64,000 nt of DNA, from NCBI GenBank assembly GCA_036971475.1, contig JBAIZL010000003.1:83020595-83084594 (forward strand), read 5' to 3'. The translations under genes and the position numbers were made by a program. The stretch's first letter is position 1. Each line of letters starts with the position of its first letter. This stretch comes from Prosapia bicincta. Its lineage: Eukaryota > Arthropoda > Insecta > Hemiptera > Cercopidae. Shown piece by piece: positions 28,900-40,148 of the stretch. The notes beneath the pieces were generated by a model that saw nothing but the letters and a program-made list of their open reading frames with translations, was not told where the DNA came from and made no database searches.

Positions 28900-31800
28900 A
28901 TGGAGAGCCTGGAGGTGTTTTGTAGGAGATTCGGAACATGATACTATACAGTGTTATGAAACCAGAATGGATGGTTCCAGTAAGACAAACAGAACTTGTT
29001 CCTATATAGTATTAGATAGAGAGCTTAGAGGTGTTTTGTAGGATAATCGGAACATGACACTATACAGGGTTATTAAACCAGCTTGGATGGTTCCTGTATG
29101 ACAAATAGAAGTCATACATATACAGTATTGGATGGAGGGCTTAGAGGTGTTTTGTATAAGAATCGGAACCTGATACTATACAATGTTATTAAACCTGCTT
29201 GGAAGGTTCCAGTAACATAAACAGAACTTGTACCTATACAGTATGGGATGGAGAGGTTAGAATTGTTTTTGTAGGAGGATCGGAACACGATACTATACAG
29301 TGTTATAAAAACCAGCTTGGATGGTTCCAGTAAGACAAACAGAACTTGCATCTATACAGTATGGATGGAGAGCTTAGAGGTGTTTTGTAGGAGAATCGGA
29401 ACATGATACTCTTCAGTGTTATAAAACCAACTTGAATGGTTCCAGTAAGATAAACAGAACTTGTACCTATATAGTATGGGATGGACAGCTTAAAACAGTT
29501 TTGTAGGAGAATCGGAGTATGATACTATACAGTGTTATGAAACCCTGACTACAGTACGACAAACAGAACTTACACCTATACAGTATGGGATGGAGAGCTT
29601 AGAGGTGTTTTGTAGGAGAATCGGAACATGATACTATATCGTGATATTAAAACAGTCGAGGATGGATCCTGTGAGACAAACTAAACTTGTAAGTATACAG
29701 TATGGAATGAATAGCTTAGAGTTGTTTTGTAGGGGAATCGGAACATGATAATATACTGTGTTACTTAACCAGCCTGAATGGTTCCAGAGAGCCAAACAGA
29801 ACTTGTACGTATACAAAATTCGATAGACAGTTTAGAGGTGTTTTGTTGGAGAATCGGAACAAGATACTATACAGAGTATTAATCCAGCCTTGATGGTTCC
29901 AGTAAGCCAAACAGAGCTTGTACGTATAAAGTATGCGATGGAGAGCTTAGGGGTGTTTTGTTGCAGAATCGGAATATGATACTATACAGTGTTATGAAAC
30001 CAGCCTGGATGGTTCCAGTAAGACAAATAGAACTATTATACAGTATGGGATGGAGAGCTTAATGGTGGTTTGTAGGAAGATTGGAATAAGATACTATACA
30101 GTGATAATAAACAAGCTGGGATGATTCCAGTAAGACAAACAGAACTTGAACCTATACATTATGGGATGGAGAGCTTAGAGATGTTTTGTAGGAGAATCGG
30201 AACATGATGCTATACAGTTATATTAAAAAAGCTGGGATGGCCCCAGTAAGACTAACAGTACTTGTACCTATACTTTGAGGTGGAAAGCTTTGAGGTGTTT
30301 TATAGAAGAGACGGAGCATTATACTATACAGTGTAATGAAACCTGCTTGGATGATTCCAGTAAGATAAACAGAACTCTTACCTGTAGAGAATGGGATGGA
30401 GAGCTTAGATTTTTTTTATTAGATTAGGAACATGATACTATATAGTGTTATGAATCAGTTGGGATGACTACAGTAAGACATAAACAACTTGCACCTATTT
30501 AGTATGAGGTGTTAAGCTTAGAGGTATTTTTTAGGAGGATCGGAATATGAAATATACAGTGTTATAATACGAGCTGGGATGACTACAGTAAGAGAAACTG
30601 AACGTGTACCTATACAGTATGGGATGGAGAACTTAAAGGTGTTTTGTAGGAGAAGTGGAACATGATACTATACAGTGTTATGAAACCAGCTTTGGTAGTT
30701 CCAGTAAGACAAACAGAAATTGTACGTATACAGTATGTGATGGAGAGCTTAGAGGTGTTTTGTAGGACAATCGGAACATGATTCTATAGAGTGTTATTAT
30801 AGCAGCTTGGTAAGTTCCAGTAAGACAAACAGTACTTGTACCTATACACTACGGGATGTAGAGCTTAGAGGTGTTTTGCAGCAGGATCGGAACATGATAC
30901 TATGCAGTGTTTTGAAATCGGGTTGGATGGGTACAGTAACACAATCAAAACTTGTACCTATACAGTATGAGATGTAGAGCTTAGAGGTGTTTTGTTTGAA
31001 AATAGGAACATGATGCTGTACAGTGTGTTAAATCCAGCTTGTAAGGATCCAAGAACACAAACAGAACTTGCACCCATACTTTATGGGATGGAGAGCTTGG
31101 AGGTGTTTTGTAGGAGAATCGGAACATGATACTATACAGTGTTATGAAACCAGATTTGATGGTTCCAGTTAGACAAACAGAAATTGTACCCATACAGTAT
31201 CGGATGGAAAGCTTTTTGGTGTTTTGTAGGATAATCGGAACATGATACTATACAGTGTTAATAAATCCAGCTTGGAAGGATCCAGGAACACAAACAGAAC
31301 TTGCACCTATACTGTATGGGATTGAGAGCTTGAAGGTGTTTTGTAGGTGAATCGGAACATGAGACTATACAGTGTTATTAAACAAGCCTGGATGGTTCCA
31401 GTAAGACAAACTGAACTGGTACCTATAAAGTATGCGATGGAGAGATTAGAGGTGTTTTGTAGGAGGATCGGAACACGATACTATGCAGTGTTTGGAAACC
31501 AGGTTGGATGGTTCCAGTAAGACAAACAGAACTTGTACCTATACAGTATGGGATGGAGACCTTAGAGGTGTTTTGTAGGAAGATCGGAACATGATACTAT
31601 ACAGTGTTATTAAACCAGCTTTGATGGTACCAGTAAGACAAACAGAACTTGTACCTATACAGTATGAGATGGAGAGCATAGATTTGTTTTGTAGGAGAAT
31701 CGGAACATGAAGCTATACAGTGGTATTAAGCCAGCTTGGATGGTCCCAGTAAGACAAACAGAACTTGTACCTATACAGTATGGGATGGAGAGCATTGAGG

Positions 31801-33348
31801 TGTTTTGTAGGAGAATCGGAACATGAAACTATACAGTGGTATTAAACTAGCTTGGATAGTTCCAGTAAGACAAACATAACTTGTACGTATACAGTATGCG
31901 ATGGAGAGCTTAGAGTTGTTTTGTAGGAGAATCGGAACATGATACTATACAGTGTTATTGAACCAGCTTGGATGATTCCAGTAAGATAATCAGAACTTGT
32001 ACCTATACAGTATGAGATGGAGAGCTTAGAGGTGATTTGCAGGAGAATCGGAACATGATAGTATACAGTGTTATGAAACCAGCTTGAATGGTTCCAGTAA
32101 GATAAACAGAACTTGTACCTATACAGTATGGGATGGACAGCTTAAAAGAGTTTTGTAGGAGAATCGGAGTATGATACTATACAGTGTTATGAAACCCGCT
32201 GGGATGACTACAGTACGACAAACAGAACTTACACCTATACAGTATGGGGATGGAGAGCTTAGAGGTGTTTTGTAGGAGAATCGGAACATTATACTATACA
32301 GTGATATTAAAACAGTTGGGATAGCTCCAGTAAGACAAACAGAAATTGTACCTATACAGAATTGGATTTAGAGCTTAGAGGTGTTTTGTATTAGAATCGG
32401 AACATGTAACTATACAGTGGTATTAAACCAGCTTGGATGGTTAAAGTAAGACAAATTGAACGTGTACCTATACAGTGTGAGATGGAGTGCTTGGAGGTGT
32501 TTTGTAGGAAAATAGGAACATGATACAATACAGTATTATGAAATCAGTTGGGATGACTACAGTAAGACAATCAGGACTTGTACCTATACAGTATGGGATG
32601 GAGAGCTTAGAGGTGTTTTGTATTAGAATCGGAATATGAAACAATACAGTGATATGAAACCAGCTGGGATGACTACAGTAAGACAAACAGAACTTGTATC
32701 TATAAAATATGGGATGGATAGATTAGAGGTGTTTTGTACGATAATAGGAACATGACTCTATACAGTGTTTTTAAACCAGCTGGGATGACTACTGTAAGAC
32801 AAACAGAACTTGTACCTATACAGTATGGGTGGAGAGCTTAGAGGTGTTTTGTAGGAGAATCGAACATGACACCTTACAGTGATACTAAACAAGCTGGGAT
32901 GGCTCTAGTAAGACAAATAGAACTTGTACCTACACTGTATTGGATGGAGATCTTAGAGGTGTTTTGTAGAAGAGTCGGAACATGATACTATACAGTGTTA
33001 TGAAACCAGCTTGAATGGTTCTAGTAAGACAAACCGAACGTGTAACTATACAGTATGAGATGGAGAGCTTAGAGGTGTTTTGTAGGAAAATCGGAACATG
33101 ATACTGTACAGTGTTATGAAACCAGCTGGGATGGCTTAAGTAAGACATAAAGAACTTGTACTTTACTGTATGAGATGTAGAGATTAGAGGTTTTTTGTAG
33201 GAGAATCGGAACATGATACTATACAGTGATATGAAACCCGCTTGGGAAGGCTCCAGTAAGACATCAGAACTTGTACCTATACAGTATGAGGTGAGAGCTT
33301 AGAGGGGTTTTTTGTAGGAGAATCTTAACATGATACTATGCAGTACAA
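28900..33348. repeat. Diverged right edge of the satellite array
   Basis: Monomers here are recognisable but carry many private substitutions and small indels, with variants such as GGGATGACTACAGTAAGACA replacing the usual GGATGGTTCCAGTAAGACA. No higher-order period is obvious. This is the usual appearance of an array margin that is no longer homogenised. Confidence 0.8.
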
Positions 33349-33414
33349 TAAAAATATTGAAAAGAACCCCAATACCACAAAAATAATCAAAAATAACAAA
33401 TAAAACAAGTTACT

Positions 33415-33472
33415 TAAGATTAAACCCTTATGTACATTTCGATGACCATGTCATCATCATCAGAGGGTCTTG
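33415..33472 (-). ncRNA. Hammerhead ribozyme-like motif, type I, minus strand
   Basis: This is the mirror copy of the plus-strand motif in the left palindrome arm. The complement of CTGATGA is at 33,457-33,463 and the complement of GAAA at 33,437-33,440, with the same stem II and palindromic TGTACA. A transcript of either strand through the palindrome would contain one motif in sense orientation. Confidence 0.65.
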
Positions 33473-33583
33473 TTACAAAACACAATCTAGCACACAAGAA
33501 GTTACAAACTAGAATGAACTAGGATGAACTAGATATATCATTCTAGTTTGTAACTTCTTGTGTGCTAGATTGTGTTTTGTAAC

Positions 33584-33640
33584 AAGACCCTCTGATGATG
33601 ATGACATGGTCATCGAAATGTACATAAGGGTTTAATCTTA
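33584..33640 (+). ncRNA. Hammerhead ribozyme-like motif, type I, plus strand
   Basis: The conserved core CTGATGA lies at 33,592-33,598. Stem II is GATGAC/GTCATC closed by ATG. GAAA follows at 33,615-33,618. A very short palindromic stem III (TGTACA) comes next, then TA before the predicted cleavage point, then AGGGT, which pairs with ACCCT at 33,587-33,591 as stem I. Minimal hammerheads with a palindromic stem III that act as dimers are described from Penelope-like elements. Activity here is inferred only. Confidence 0.65.
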
Positions 33641-33744
33641 AGTAACTTGTTTTATTTGTTATTTTTGATTATTTTTGTGGTATTGGGGTTCTTTTCAATA
33701 TTTTTATGGTAATATATTGTACCACTGTGCTCTTGATATTGTGT

Positions 33745-34015
33745 AATACTATACAGTGTTATGAAACCAGCTGGGATGGCTACAGTAAGACAGAACGTAG
33801 ACGAGTATAGTAACTGAAAGGTCTGAAATATTATGTAGGGTAATAGAAATATGAAACTATACAGTGGTATGAACCATGCTTTCATAGATAGGAAGCTATG
33901 AATTGGACATGACGAGGACTTATGCAGTAAGAGATAGAAAGCTTAGAGTTTTTTGTAGGATAATCCGAACTATGAGTTATACAGATATACGAACCCAGAT
34001 TGGATCGCTCTAGTA
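33745..34015. repeat. Degenerate 116-bp satellite monomers
   Basis: About two and a half monomers recognisable by ATACTATACAGTGTTATGAA and AGAAAGCTTAGAG blocks, with many substitutions. They continue the array beyond the palindrome up to the pogo/Tigger relic. Confidence 0.75.
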
Positions 34016-35165
34016 CTGTTTAAGGAACGACACGGCACCCGTCAACTCGGAATAAGTGGTGAAATTTTGTCAGGTGACAGTGATGCCAGTGAAAAATTCA
34101 AAGACAAATTTGGAAAGTTTCTCAGATATGAAAACTTACAACCTTGTCAGGTGTTCAACGCTGACGAAACCGGAATAAATTATAAAATGTTCCCAAAAAA
34201 AACTTTAGCTTCTAATCTAGGTTCAGTAGCAAAAGGCCATAAAGTTAAGAAAGAACGTATGACTTTGCTGCCCTGCAGTAATGCTTCAGGCGATCTAAAA
34301 CTTCCACTTTTAGTGATAAGGAAATCCGCAAAGCCTAAGGTATTTAAAAATGTAAATTTAAGTATTCACCGGCCCAATACAAGTTCCAAAAATCAGCGTG
34401 GATGAACAGTCAAATTTTTAAGGACTGGTTTTTTGAAAACTTTGTTCCAACAACAGAAAAGTTTTTAAAAGAGAAAAACTCCCTCGAAAAGCGGTTTTAC
34501 TAACTAATAATGCTCCATGCCACCCAAATGAAGAATAATTGCGTCTTGGTAACATTTTTATTAAATTTCTTCCTCCTAAGCCGATTGACCAAGGCGTGAT
34601 AGAGGCGATAAGACGGTGATATAGGAAAAAGTTAATTTTATCGCTTTTGTAACACCAAGAAGCAGATCCAGCTACACAATTTATTGAAATTAATAAAAAA
34701 AAGTGACTATAAAGGATGCCATTTATATGGCAGCAGAATCGTGGGAGGAAATTCAACAGTCTGCACTCCAAAAGAGCTGGAAAAAATTGTGGCCTGAAAT
34801 GCCACAGGAAAGTGAAAAAACCGACAGTCAACCTACTAATGACGACGCGGAATTTGTTCAGATTTTTCAACAATTGGAGGGTTGGGCCGAGTTGAAAGAC
34901 ACTGATATTTCCGAGTGGATTATCAGTGATAATGACATTGGTTATCAAGTGCTCAATAGTCGCGGTGTGCACTGCAAACGCAGAAAATGACAGCTCGGAA
35001 GAGGAAGACTATACAGACGATCCGGTCAGCCCAACTCATGATGGGGCGGCTGCAATGCTGGAGGAGTTGATGACCTACTTTGAGAAACAAACTGATACGT
35101 CAACTACGGAGCTACTGAACTTCAAACGCCTACGAGATCGTAATGTGAAACGACGTCATTCATAG
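34016..35165 (+). pseudogene. pogo/Tigger DDE_1 transposase relic
   Basis: The first ~130 codons (to 34,405) are open and include FNADETGINYKM, carrying the first catalytic Asp, and the family block KKERMTLLPCSNASGDLKLP. After a frameshift the second catalytic region reads LLTNNAPCHP, where the Asp normally before NAP is Asn. Downstream DQGVIEAI, containing the third Asp, is followed by more stops. A further open stretch at 34,703-34,990 matches the acidic C-terminal region of Tigger transposases. Frameshifts, stops and the missing N-terminal DNA-binding domains make it non-functional. Confidence 0.8.
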
Positions 35166-35560
35166 TTAAAACAAAAGAACATTACGGACGTTTTTCTTAA
35201 GTTTTTTAAAGTTTATTTTTGTTTCAGTTTCATTTTTGTTTGAGTTTTTTGTGCGTTTATACAGTATAGTTTAAATAACTTTATGTGAATACATTTATTC
35301 AACGAGAAAGATGCTTTGATATTTATTCATGTCATACCTTTTCTGTTACAATTACAGGATTTTTTGCTAAATAAGCTATAAAATACTGTACTGTATAGCT
35401 ATATTTAGGCCTCAATTTCACTAAAACTACAATTTCAATATGTTTCCCCGCCTAAAACACATATTGTATGCATTTGTTTGGCTTTTTCCGTCTAATCCGG
35501 ACTTTCGTTGATCCAGACAAGGTCTGGTCCCATCAAGTCCGGATTAGTGAGACTGTACTG
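34016..35560 (+). mobile_element. pogo/Tigger-type DNA transposon relic, 5' truncated
   Basis: This 1.5-kb insertion in degenerate satellite consists of a broken DDE transposase followed by AT-rich 3' sequence. It ends with AGTCCGGATTAGTGAGACTG and TACTG, then TA at 35,561-35,562, after which satellite sequence resumes. That right end reads CAGTACAGTC inwards, the form expected of a pogo/Tigger terminal repeat with a TA target. An internal copy of the same hexamer region at about 35,494-35,508 (AATCCGGACTTT) forms a hairpin with the terminus. On the left the satellite runs directly into transposase coding sequence, so the 5' terminal repeat and N-terminus are missing. Confidence 0.75.
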
Positions 35561-35562
35561 TA

Positions 35563-36430
35563 TAACAAACAGAACGTAGACGTATATAGTAATTGATAAA
35601 AAGCTTAGAGTGTTTTGTAGGATAATCAGAACATGAAGGAATATAGAGGTACGTACCTAGCTTGGATTGGTCCGGTAAGACAAACAGAACGTGAACTTGT
35701 ATAGTAAGGGATAGAAAGCTTAGAGGGTTTTGTAGGATAATCAGAACATTAAGGTATACAGAGGTATGAGCCTAGCTTATATGGCTCTAGTAAGACAAAC
35801 AGAACTTGGATGTCTACATTAAGATATTTTAGCTTGATGTGCTTTGGAGGAGGGGCAAAACGTGCAACTATGTAATGGTATGAACTTAGCTTTGGTGGTT
35901 CAGTATGAGAAACAGAACTTGGTTGTAAACTATTAGAGATAGAAATATATCTGGTGTTTTCTAGGAGCAACAGAATGGGAAATATTGAATTAACGTAGCT
36001 TTTGATCTTTTAACAGGACAAACAGAACGCTTACTGATACAGTAAGAGATGAGAAGCTTAGAGATTTTTGTAGGATTATCAGGACGTGAAATTATACAGT
36101 GGTATGTATCTAGTTTAGGTGCTTCCAGTAAGATATACAGAATTTGTACCTATGCAGTATGATATGGAGAGCTTAGAGGTATTTTGTAGGAGGAACGGTA
36201 TATGAAACTATACAGTGATATGAAACCAGCTTGGATTGCTCCAGTAAGGACGTTCCTGTGTAACGTGGACGTATACAGTAAAAGATAGAACGCTTAAAGG
36301 TGTTTATAGGTTATTCAGGACATAAATGTATACAGTTGTATAAAGCGAACTTATGTGGTTCCAGTAAGACAAACAGAACGAGGACGTATACAGTAAGAGT
36401 CAAAATGTTTAGGGGTGTATTGTAGGAAGT
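35563..36430. repeat. Degenerate 116-bp satellite, distal fragment
   Basis: About seven strongly diverged monomers continue the array after the Tigger relic. The GCTTAGAG, GTAGGATAATCAG and CCAGTAAGACAAACAGAAC blocks are still visible. Recognisable satellite stops at about 36,430. Confidence 0.75.
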
Positions 36431-36559
36431 CGTTTTGGTGGCACATTGTGAAACATTTGCATGCAGGATGGTATTTCTAATTTGAAATTTCTATTAACAG
36501 TAACACTTGTAATATACGATGTCCGGTACACTGTTCTCTCTTGTATATGGTTTCTGCAT

Positions 36560-37470
36560 TCATATGATTGTTAGTGGTATGGCAACCGCAGAGAGATCTT
36601 TGAAATTAGTAATACATAGACTAGAAAAATGATAAAAAATAGTCTTTTCATTCTCTGTTTCGAACAACAAATTATTTAGTTGTCGTATGCATCATCCGGA
36701 GCCTATACATTATCTTGATGGAATTCGGCATCAAACAACGGATATTGATAGGTTTTTAGTTCTTTTATTTGATAAATGTTTCATGAATCCCGCATGCGAA
36801 TGATTTGAAGATCCGATACAACCAGATATTGGATATGTTTGAATCCTTAATTGAAGGAATTGGGGAGGAAAGAGAACTCTTTTGCTACGTTTCTATAGCG
36901 TGGTCGTTAGATCCGGCATAGATGATGTTTAGCCTAATTATCTGCACCACACAAACTATCGATGTAGTACACCATTCTGGACTTAGGCTTGCTATTGGGT
37001 CGCTTATAACAGGCAAAACCCCTAGTCTTTTTGTCGAGCCGGGTTAACCTGTCCTTCAAGACAAAGTCAGATGCTACAATTCTCTTACATTTCTGGTCAT
37101 CAAAGCGATCCTAAGCATCTGACATTCAAAGTGGGGTTTAATGACTTTTACGAACGGTATTACGATGTACGTCAACGTTCGACTGCTCCATTCGGAGTAA
37201 GAACGTTACGCATTATGGATAACCTAAGGTTAAAACTCCCTACTATGTATGAACGATTAGTATGCTATCTGCCTCGATGGATAGTAAAAATCGCACGGTT
37301 CGATTTTTCATTGTCCAATTATATCAAACGCAATACTCCTGATGGGGTGTGTCATCAGGAGCCTATGGCCATTTACAGATCCCACCAATGTAGTGAAATT
37401 ATTGCCACTGATGGGTCTAAACATGACAATATTGTTGGATGTGCATTTTATGCATCTGGACGTACCTAGA
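36560..37470 (+). pseudogene. Non-LTR retrotransposon reverse transcriptase, C-terminal part and start of RNase H
   Basis: Shifting between frames gives, in order, a stretch like the region after the catalytic RT motifs (MATAERSLKLVIHRLEKW), a HHPEPIHYLDGIRH / FLVLLFDKCF block, LLLRFYSVVVRSGIDDV, and HHSGLRLAIGSLITGKTPSL. These are typical of the connection domain of Jockey-clade-like retrotransposons. At 37,404-37,445 it reaches ATDGSKHDNIVGCAFY, the first RNase H motif with its catalytic Asp. Several stops and frameshifts are present. The frame then runs into the 82-bp array derived from this same RNase H segment. The rest of the element lies at 56.14-56.7 kb (plus strand) and, inverted, at 40.3-40.87 kb. 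Confidence 0.75.
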
Positions 37471-37799
37471 TATACGGATTGCCATCGGTCTGCAGTGTTT
37501 TTACAGAACAATATTGTTGGATGTGCATTCTATGCGTCTGGACGTGCCTAGATATACGGATTGCCATCAGCCTGCAGTGTTTTTACAGAACAGTATTGTT
37601 GGATGTGCATTGTATGCGCCTGGACGTACCTAGATTTACGGATTTCCATCAGCCTGAAGTGTTTTTACAGAACAATATTGATGGATGTGCATTCTATGCG
37701 TCTGGACGTACCTAGACTTACGGATTGCTATCCGCCTGCAGTGTTTTTACAGAACAATATTGTTGGATGTACATTTTATGCGTCTGGACGTACGTAGAT
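37427..37799 (+). repeat. 82-bp minisatellite derived from an RNase H segment, about 4.5 copies
   Basis: Exactly 82-bp periodicity, with CA(A/G)TATTGTTGGATGT starting at 37,427, 37,509, 37,591, 37,673 and 37,755. The first unit is in frame with the non-LTR RNase H (NIVGCAFYASGRT), so the repeat is a piece of that domain. Because 82 is one more than a multiple of three, each copy shifts the frame, and similar short peptides appear in all three frames. The array ends at CTAGAT-like GTAGAT directly before the Polinton terminus. Confidence 0.92.
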
Positions 37800-38413
37800 A
37801 GTAGTATAGGGTTGCGGGTATCACGAGGGGCGTGGCTTGATAAGAATTATCGCGAGGGGCGTGGCCAGTGGGGGAAGGGGGCGTGGAGGGGAGGAAGAGG
37901 CGTGGTGGGGTGAGGGCGTTGTGGGGTAAGGGCGTGGTGGCGGATGGGCGTGGTGAGGAAGGGCGTGGTGAGGAAGGGCGTAGTGGGGGAAGAGCGTGGT
38001 GGGGGAAGGGCGTGATAGGGGACGAGCGTGGTGGGGGAAGGGCGTGATAGGGGAAGGGCGTGGTGGGGGAAGGGCGTGGTGGGTAAAGGGCGTGGTTTAG
38101 AAGGAGGGGAGTGCGGAGGGAAGGGATTGAGGAGAAGGACGTGGTGTGGTAGGAGGAACGAGTCGGAGAACTGTGGGGGGAACGAGTGGGAGAACTGTGG
38201 GGGGAACGAGTGGGAGAACTGTGGGGGGAACAAGTGGGAGAACTGTTAGGGGAACGAGTGGGAGAACTGCGTCATTCAAGATAGCTGGTGTGACGTTTGC
38301 AACAGATAATTGTATTGTTTTAAGATGACCTCTGTTTTTTACGTCACCTTTCCAAGAGATTAACTTATTTTTCAAGATAATCAACACTGTTTCAAAATGG
38401 CTGCTATGTCTAT
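37800..38413 (+). repeat. Polinton terminal repeat, left end
   Basis: Begins AGTAGTATAGGGTTGCGGG and is homologous, from the first base, to 41,156-41,500. Inside are a G-rich minisatellite (units like GGGCGTGGTGGGGGAA, about 37,850-38,110) and a 23-24-bp repeat built on GGAACGAGTGGGAGAACTGT (about 38,155-38,275). A unique segment from GCGTCATTCAAGAT to TTTCAAAATGGCTGC follows. Homology ends at about 38,413, where inverted MULE sequence begins. AG at the tip and the adjoining hexamer fit Polinton ends. Minus-strand proline/serine-rich reading frames here are products of the minisatellite. Confidence 0.78.
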
Positions 38414-38429
38414 ATTTATTCAAGCATGT

Positions 38430-39830
38430 GCATGTACGACAACGCATACAAACATAATCTCATGTCGACGCTCTTTACATATTACTAACAATTTCTCCAA
38501 TTACATAGTCCAGCTTCTGGTATTTGGGTTTTCTTCTCATTCCTGGAAGATTCAATTCAGTTCTTATATACATGAGAGTTTAGCACGGCGGACAGACTAT
38601 CACGTCTCTAAGCTTCGGGTTTGATCTTTCAAGTACGTTGTGCCATTCTTAGAGAGCGTTAGTCGTGCGATTACGTCTTTTGTGACAATTTCACGTGTGA
38701 ATTGGGATTCTTCATTATTAAGCCAAGTGTTGACGAAGTAGTGAAAAAAATCATATAGTTTTAAGTTATTACGAGTCTGCGATTGTATCACCAACCAACC
38801 ATCTGATACTTCTTCTGGTTTTAGGAAATTCTAAGATGGGCACATACGAATATGGAGGCGAAGTTCTTCATTTCCTTTATATTCCTGTCATTTACATTTT
38901 TTCATGTAAAAAACCGGCTTATATTTCCGTTAAGGTAAACACTTTGTTGAAGGCAGATAATGCAGCAGTTTCAAAATCTACAGTCATTGTCTTAGGAGTC
39001 CATTCTGGCACAGCTTTGATAATTTCAAAAAACATATGTAGATATGTAGCCTTCTTTTTGTCAGGTAAAAGTCGAAATACCGCAGGAAATATGTTTGCTT
39101 CTCCGTTAGTACTGCCGTAATCCTCATCGTACGTGTAGCTTTGAGAGAATGGTTACTAACACTTTTAAAAGTACCGTCCATAAAGAAATTGTAAGATTTG
39201 TTTGCCTTTTTCCCCGCACAAAGTAATTGTTCTTCCACCTTCCTTATTCTCTCTCTTCAAAATGGAAACTTCTTCCGTAGACCATCTTAAATAATTCATC
39301 TTCCAAGATCACTTCGTCACAATAGTTCACCTCCTTTTGGTTTTCCTGCGACATGCTCCTCTGACGGTAACAGTTTCTCCCTTGAAGAAGTTTCTTACGT
39401 ACGTTGACACGTGCCTCGTCTGGAGGTCCACATATATATTCTGTAACATTTAGTAAGGCAGCTTCCTTATTCTTTAAACTTCCACGCCATCGTTTGGACC
39501 TTCCTCAACTCAGCGCCAGGTAATCGATCCACCTTCTTTCCTCCTAAACTCTTGATTAAACGCTGTACCCGTCATAATGCGAACACGGCTTTCCAAGAGT
39601 GGTTTCCATGATACACCTGCTCATCCTGAACTCTAAGCTCGTGTGGTGCACAGAGTAGTTTGTTGCTCCGAGACGAAGGCCGTGGTTGGAATTTCCCGTG
39701 AAGTGGCGACTCTGGACAGGCTAATGAACTGATGTCCGTGATTGTCACATGCTTTCTAGTGTGCACGAATCTCATACAGCCCACCATTTCAAAAAGGTTT
39801 TACACCCCTCGTCTAGTCGATTTCGCCTAA
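38430..39830 (-). pseudogene. MULE-type transposase relic (inverted copy)
   Basis: Minus-strand copy of the relic at 57.2-58.56 kb. The most telling block is NFFMDGTFKSVSN near 39,190, with the first catalytic Asp of Mutator-like transposases. A frameshift follows directly, so this copy lacks the clean continuation seen on the right. The C-terminal block with TRNNLKLYDFF lies at about 38,740-38,790. Adjacent upstream sequence (39,250-39,800) is the decayed FLYWCH-like N-terminal region. It is not functional. Confidence 0.6.
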
Positions 39831-40091
39831 CGAACCTAACGACTAACTGATCGAATTATCGGGTATTAGAGATATATAAACGTTAATGAGTAAGAAAAAG
39901 ATCTTTTAATTTTTTTCCTGTTGAAAAACAAATAATAATAAAATATTCAAAGCAAAACATAACAAAAATTAATAACAACAATAACCAATAATATAACAAT
40001 AAATTAATAACAGTAATAAATCTACAACAAGAAAGCTCGACCCTTACAAATAGCAATAATGAATTAAAAATAGCTATTTAACAATAAATAA

Positions 40092-40148
<57 letters not shown>

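Larger units (their letters stand above)
1212..33348. repeat. 116-bp tandem satellite, main array
   Basis: About 32 kb of head-to-tail monomers of roughly 116 bp, on the order of 275 copies. Each monomer carries recognisable blocks in fixed order: ATCGGAACATGATACTATAC, then GGATGGTTCCAGTAAGACAA, then GATGGAGAGCTTAGAGGTGT. The left edge is abrupt at about 1,212 and the right edge is a gradient of increasingly diverged monomers. Because 116 is not a multiple of three and the monomer has stops, reading frames of 60-140 codons recur on both strands at multiples of the repeat period; these are by-products, not genes. Several higher-order periods occur inside the array and are listed separately. 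I recognised no known satellite family and no CENP-B box. Confidence 0.97.
33349..33707. repeat. Near-perfect 359-bp palindrome inserted in the satellite
   Basis: Two arms of 169-170 bp (33,349-33,517 and 33,538-33,707) are reverse complements with almost no mismatches and are separated by a 20-bp spacer. The arms are unrelated to the satellite on either side. About 37 bp of extra non-satellite sequence follows the right arm before satellite-like sequence resumes at about 33,745. Each arm includes a hammerhead-ribozyme-like core. Penelope-like retroelements are known to carry hammerhead motifs in their terminal repeats and to leave inverted terminal-repeat pairs, so a Penelope-type solo pair is my preferred reading. 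A MITE-like foldback element is the alternative. Confidence 0.88.

Noticed and set aside
1446..33214. Dozens of 60-140-codon reading frames on both strands, often near-identical
   Set aside because: They recur at multiples of the 116-bp satellite period, start and stop at monomer positions and have no domain signature; they are by-products of the tandem repeat.
1212..33348. CRISPR array
   Set aside because: The periodic sequence has no constant-repeat/unique-spacer structure; whole monomers repeat. The context is eukaryotic.
1212..33348. CENP-B box in the satellite monomer
   Set aside because: No TTCG....A..CGGG-like sequence was found in the monomer.
34014..34021. Left TA target site and terminal repeat of the Tigger relic
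   Set aside because: A TA is present, but the following bases are transposase coding sequence rather than a terminal repeat, so the left end is a truncation.
34418..34972. 184-codon ORF on the minus strand
   Set aside because: It is antisense to the Tigger transposase relic and shows no family motif.
37439..37913. Cys-rich small proteins repeating in three frames
   Set aside because: Frame-shifted translations of the 82-bp repeat (82 is not divisible by three).
37847..38447. Pro/Ser-rich and Gly/Arg-rich ORFs in the left terminal repeat
   Set aside because: Open on both strands only because of the G-rich minisatellite units.
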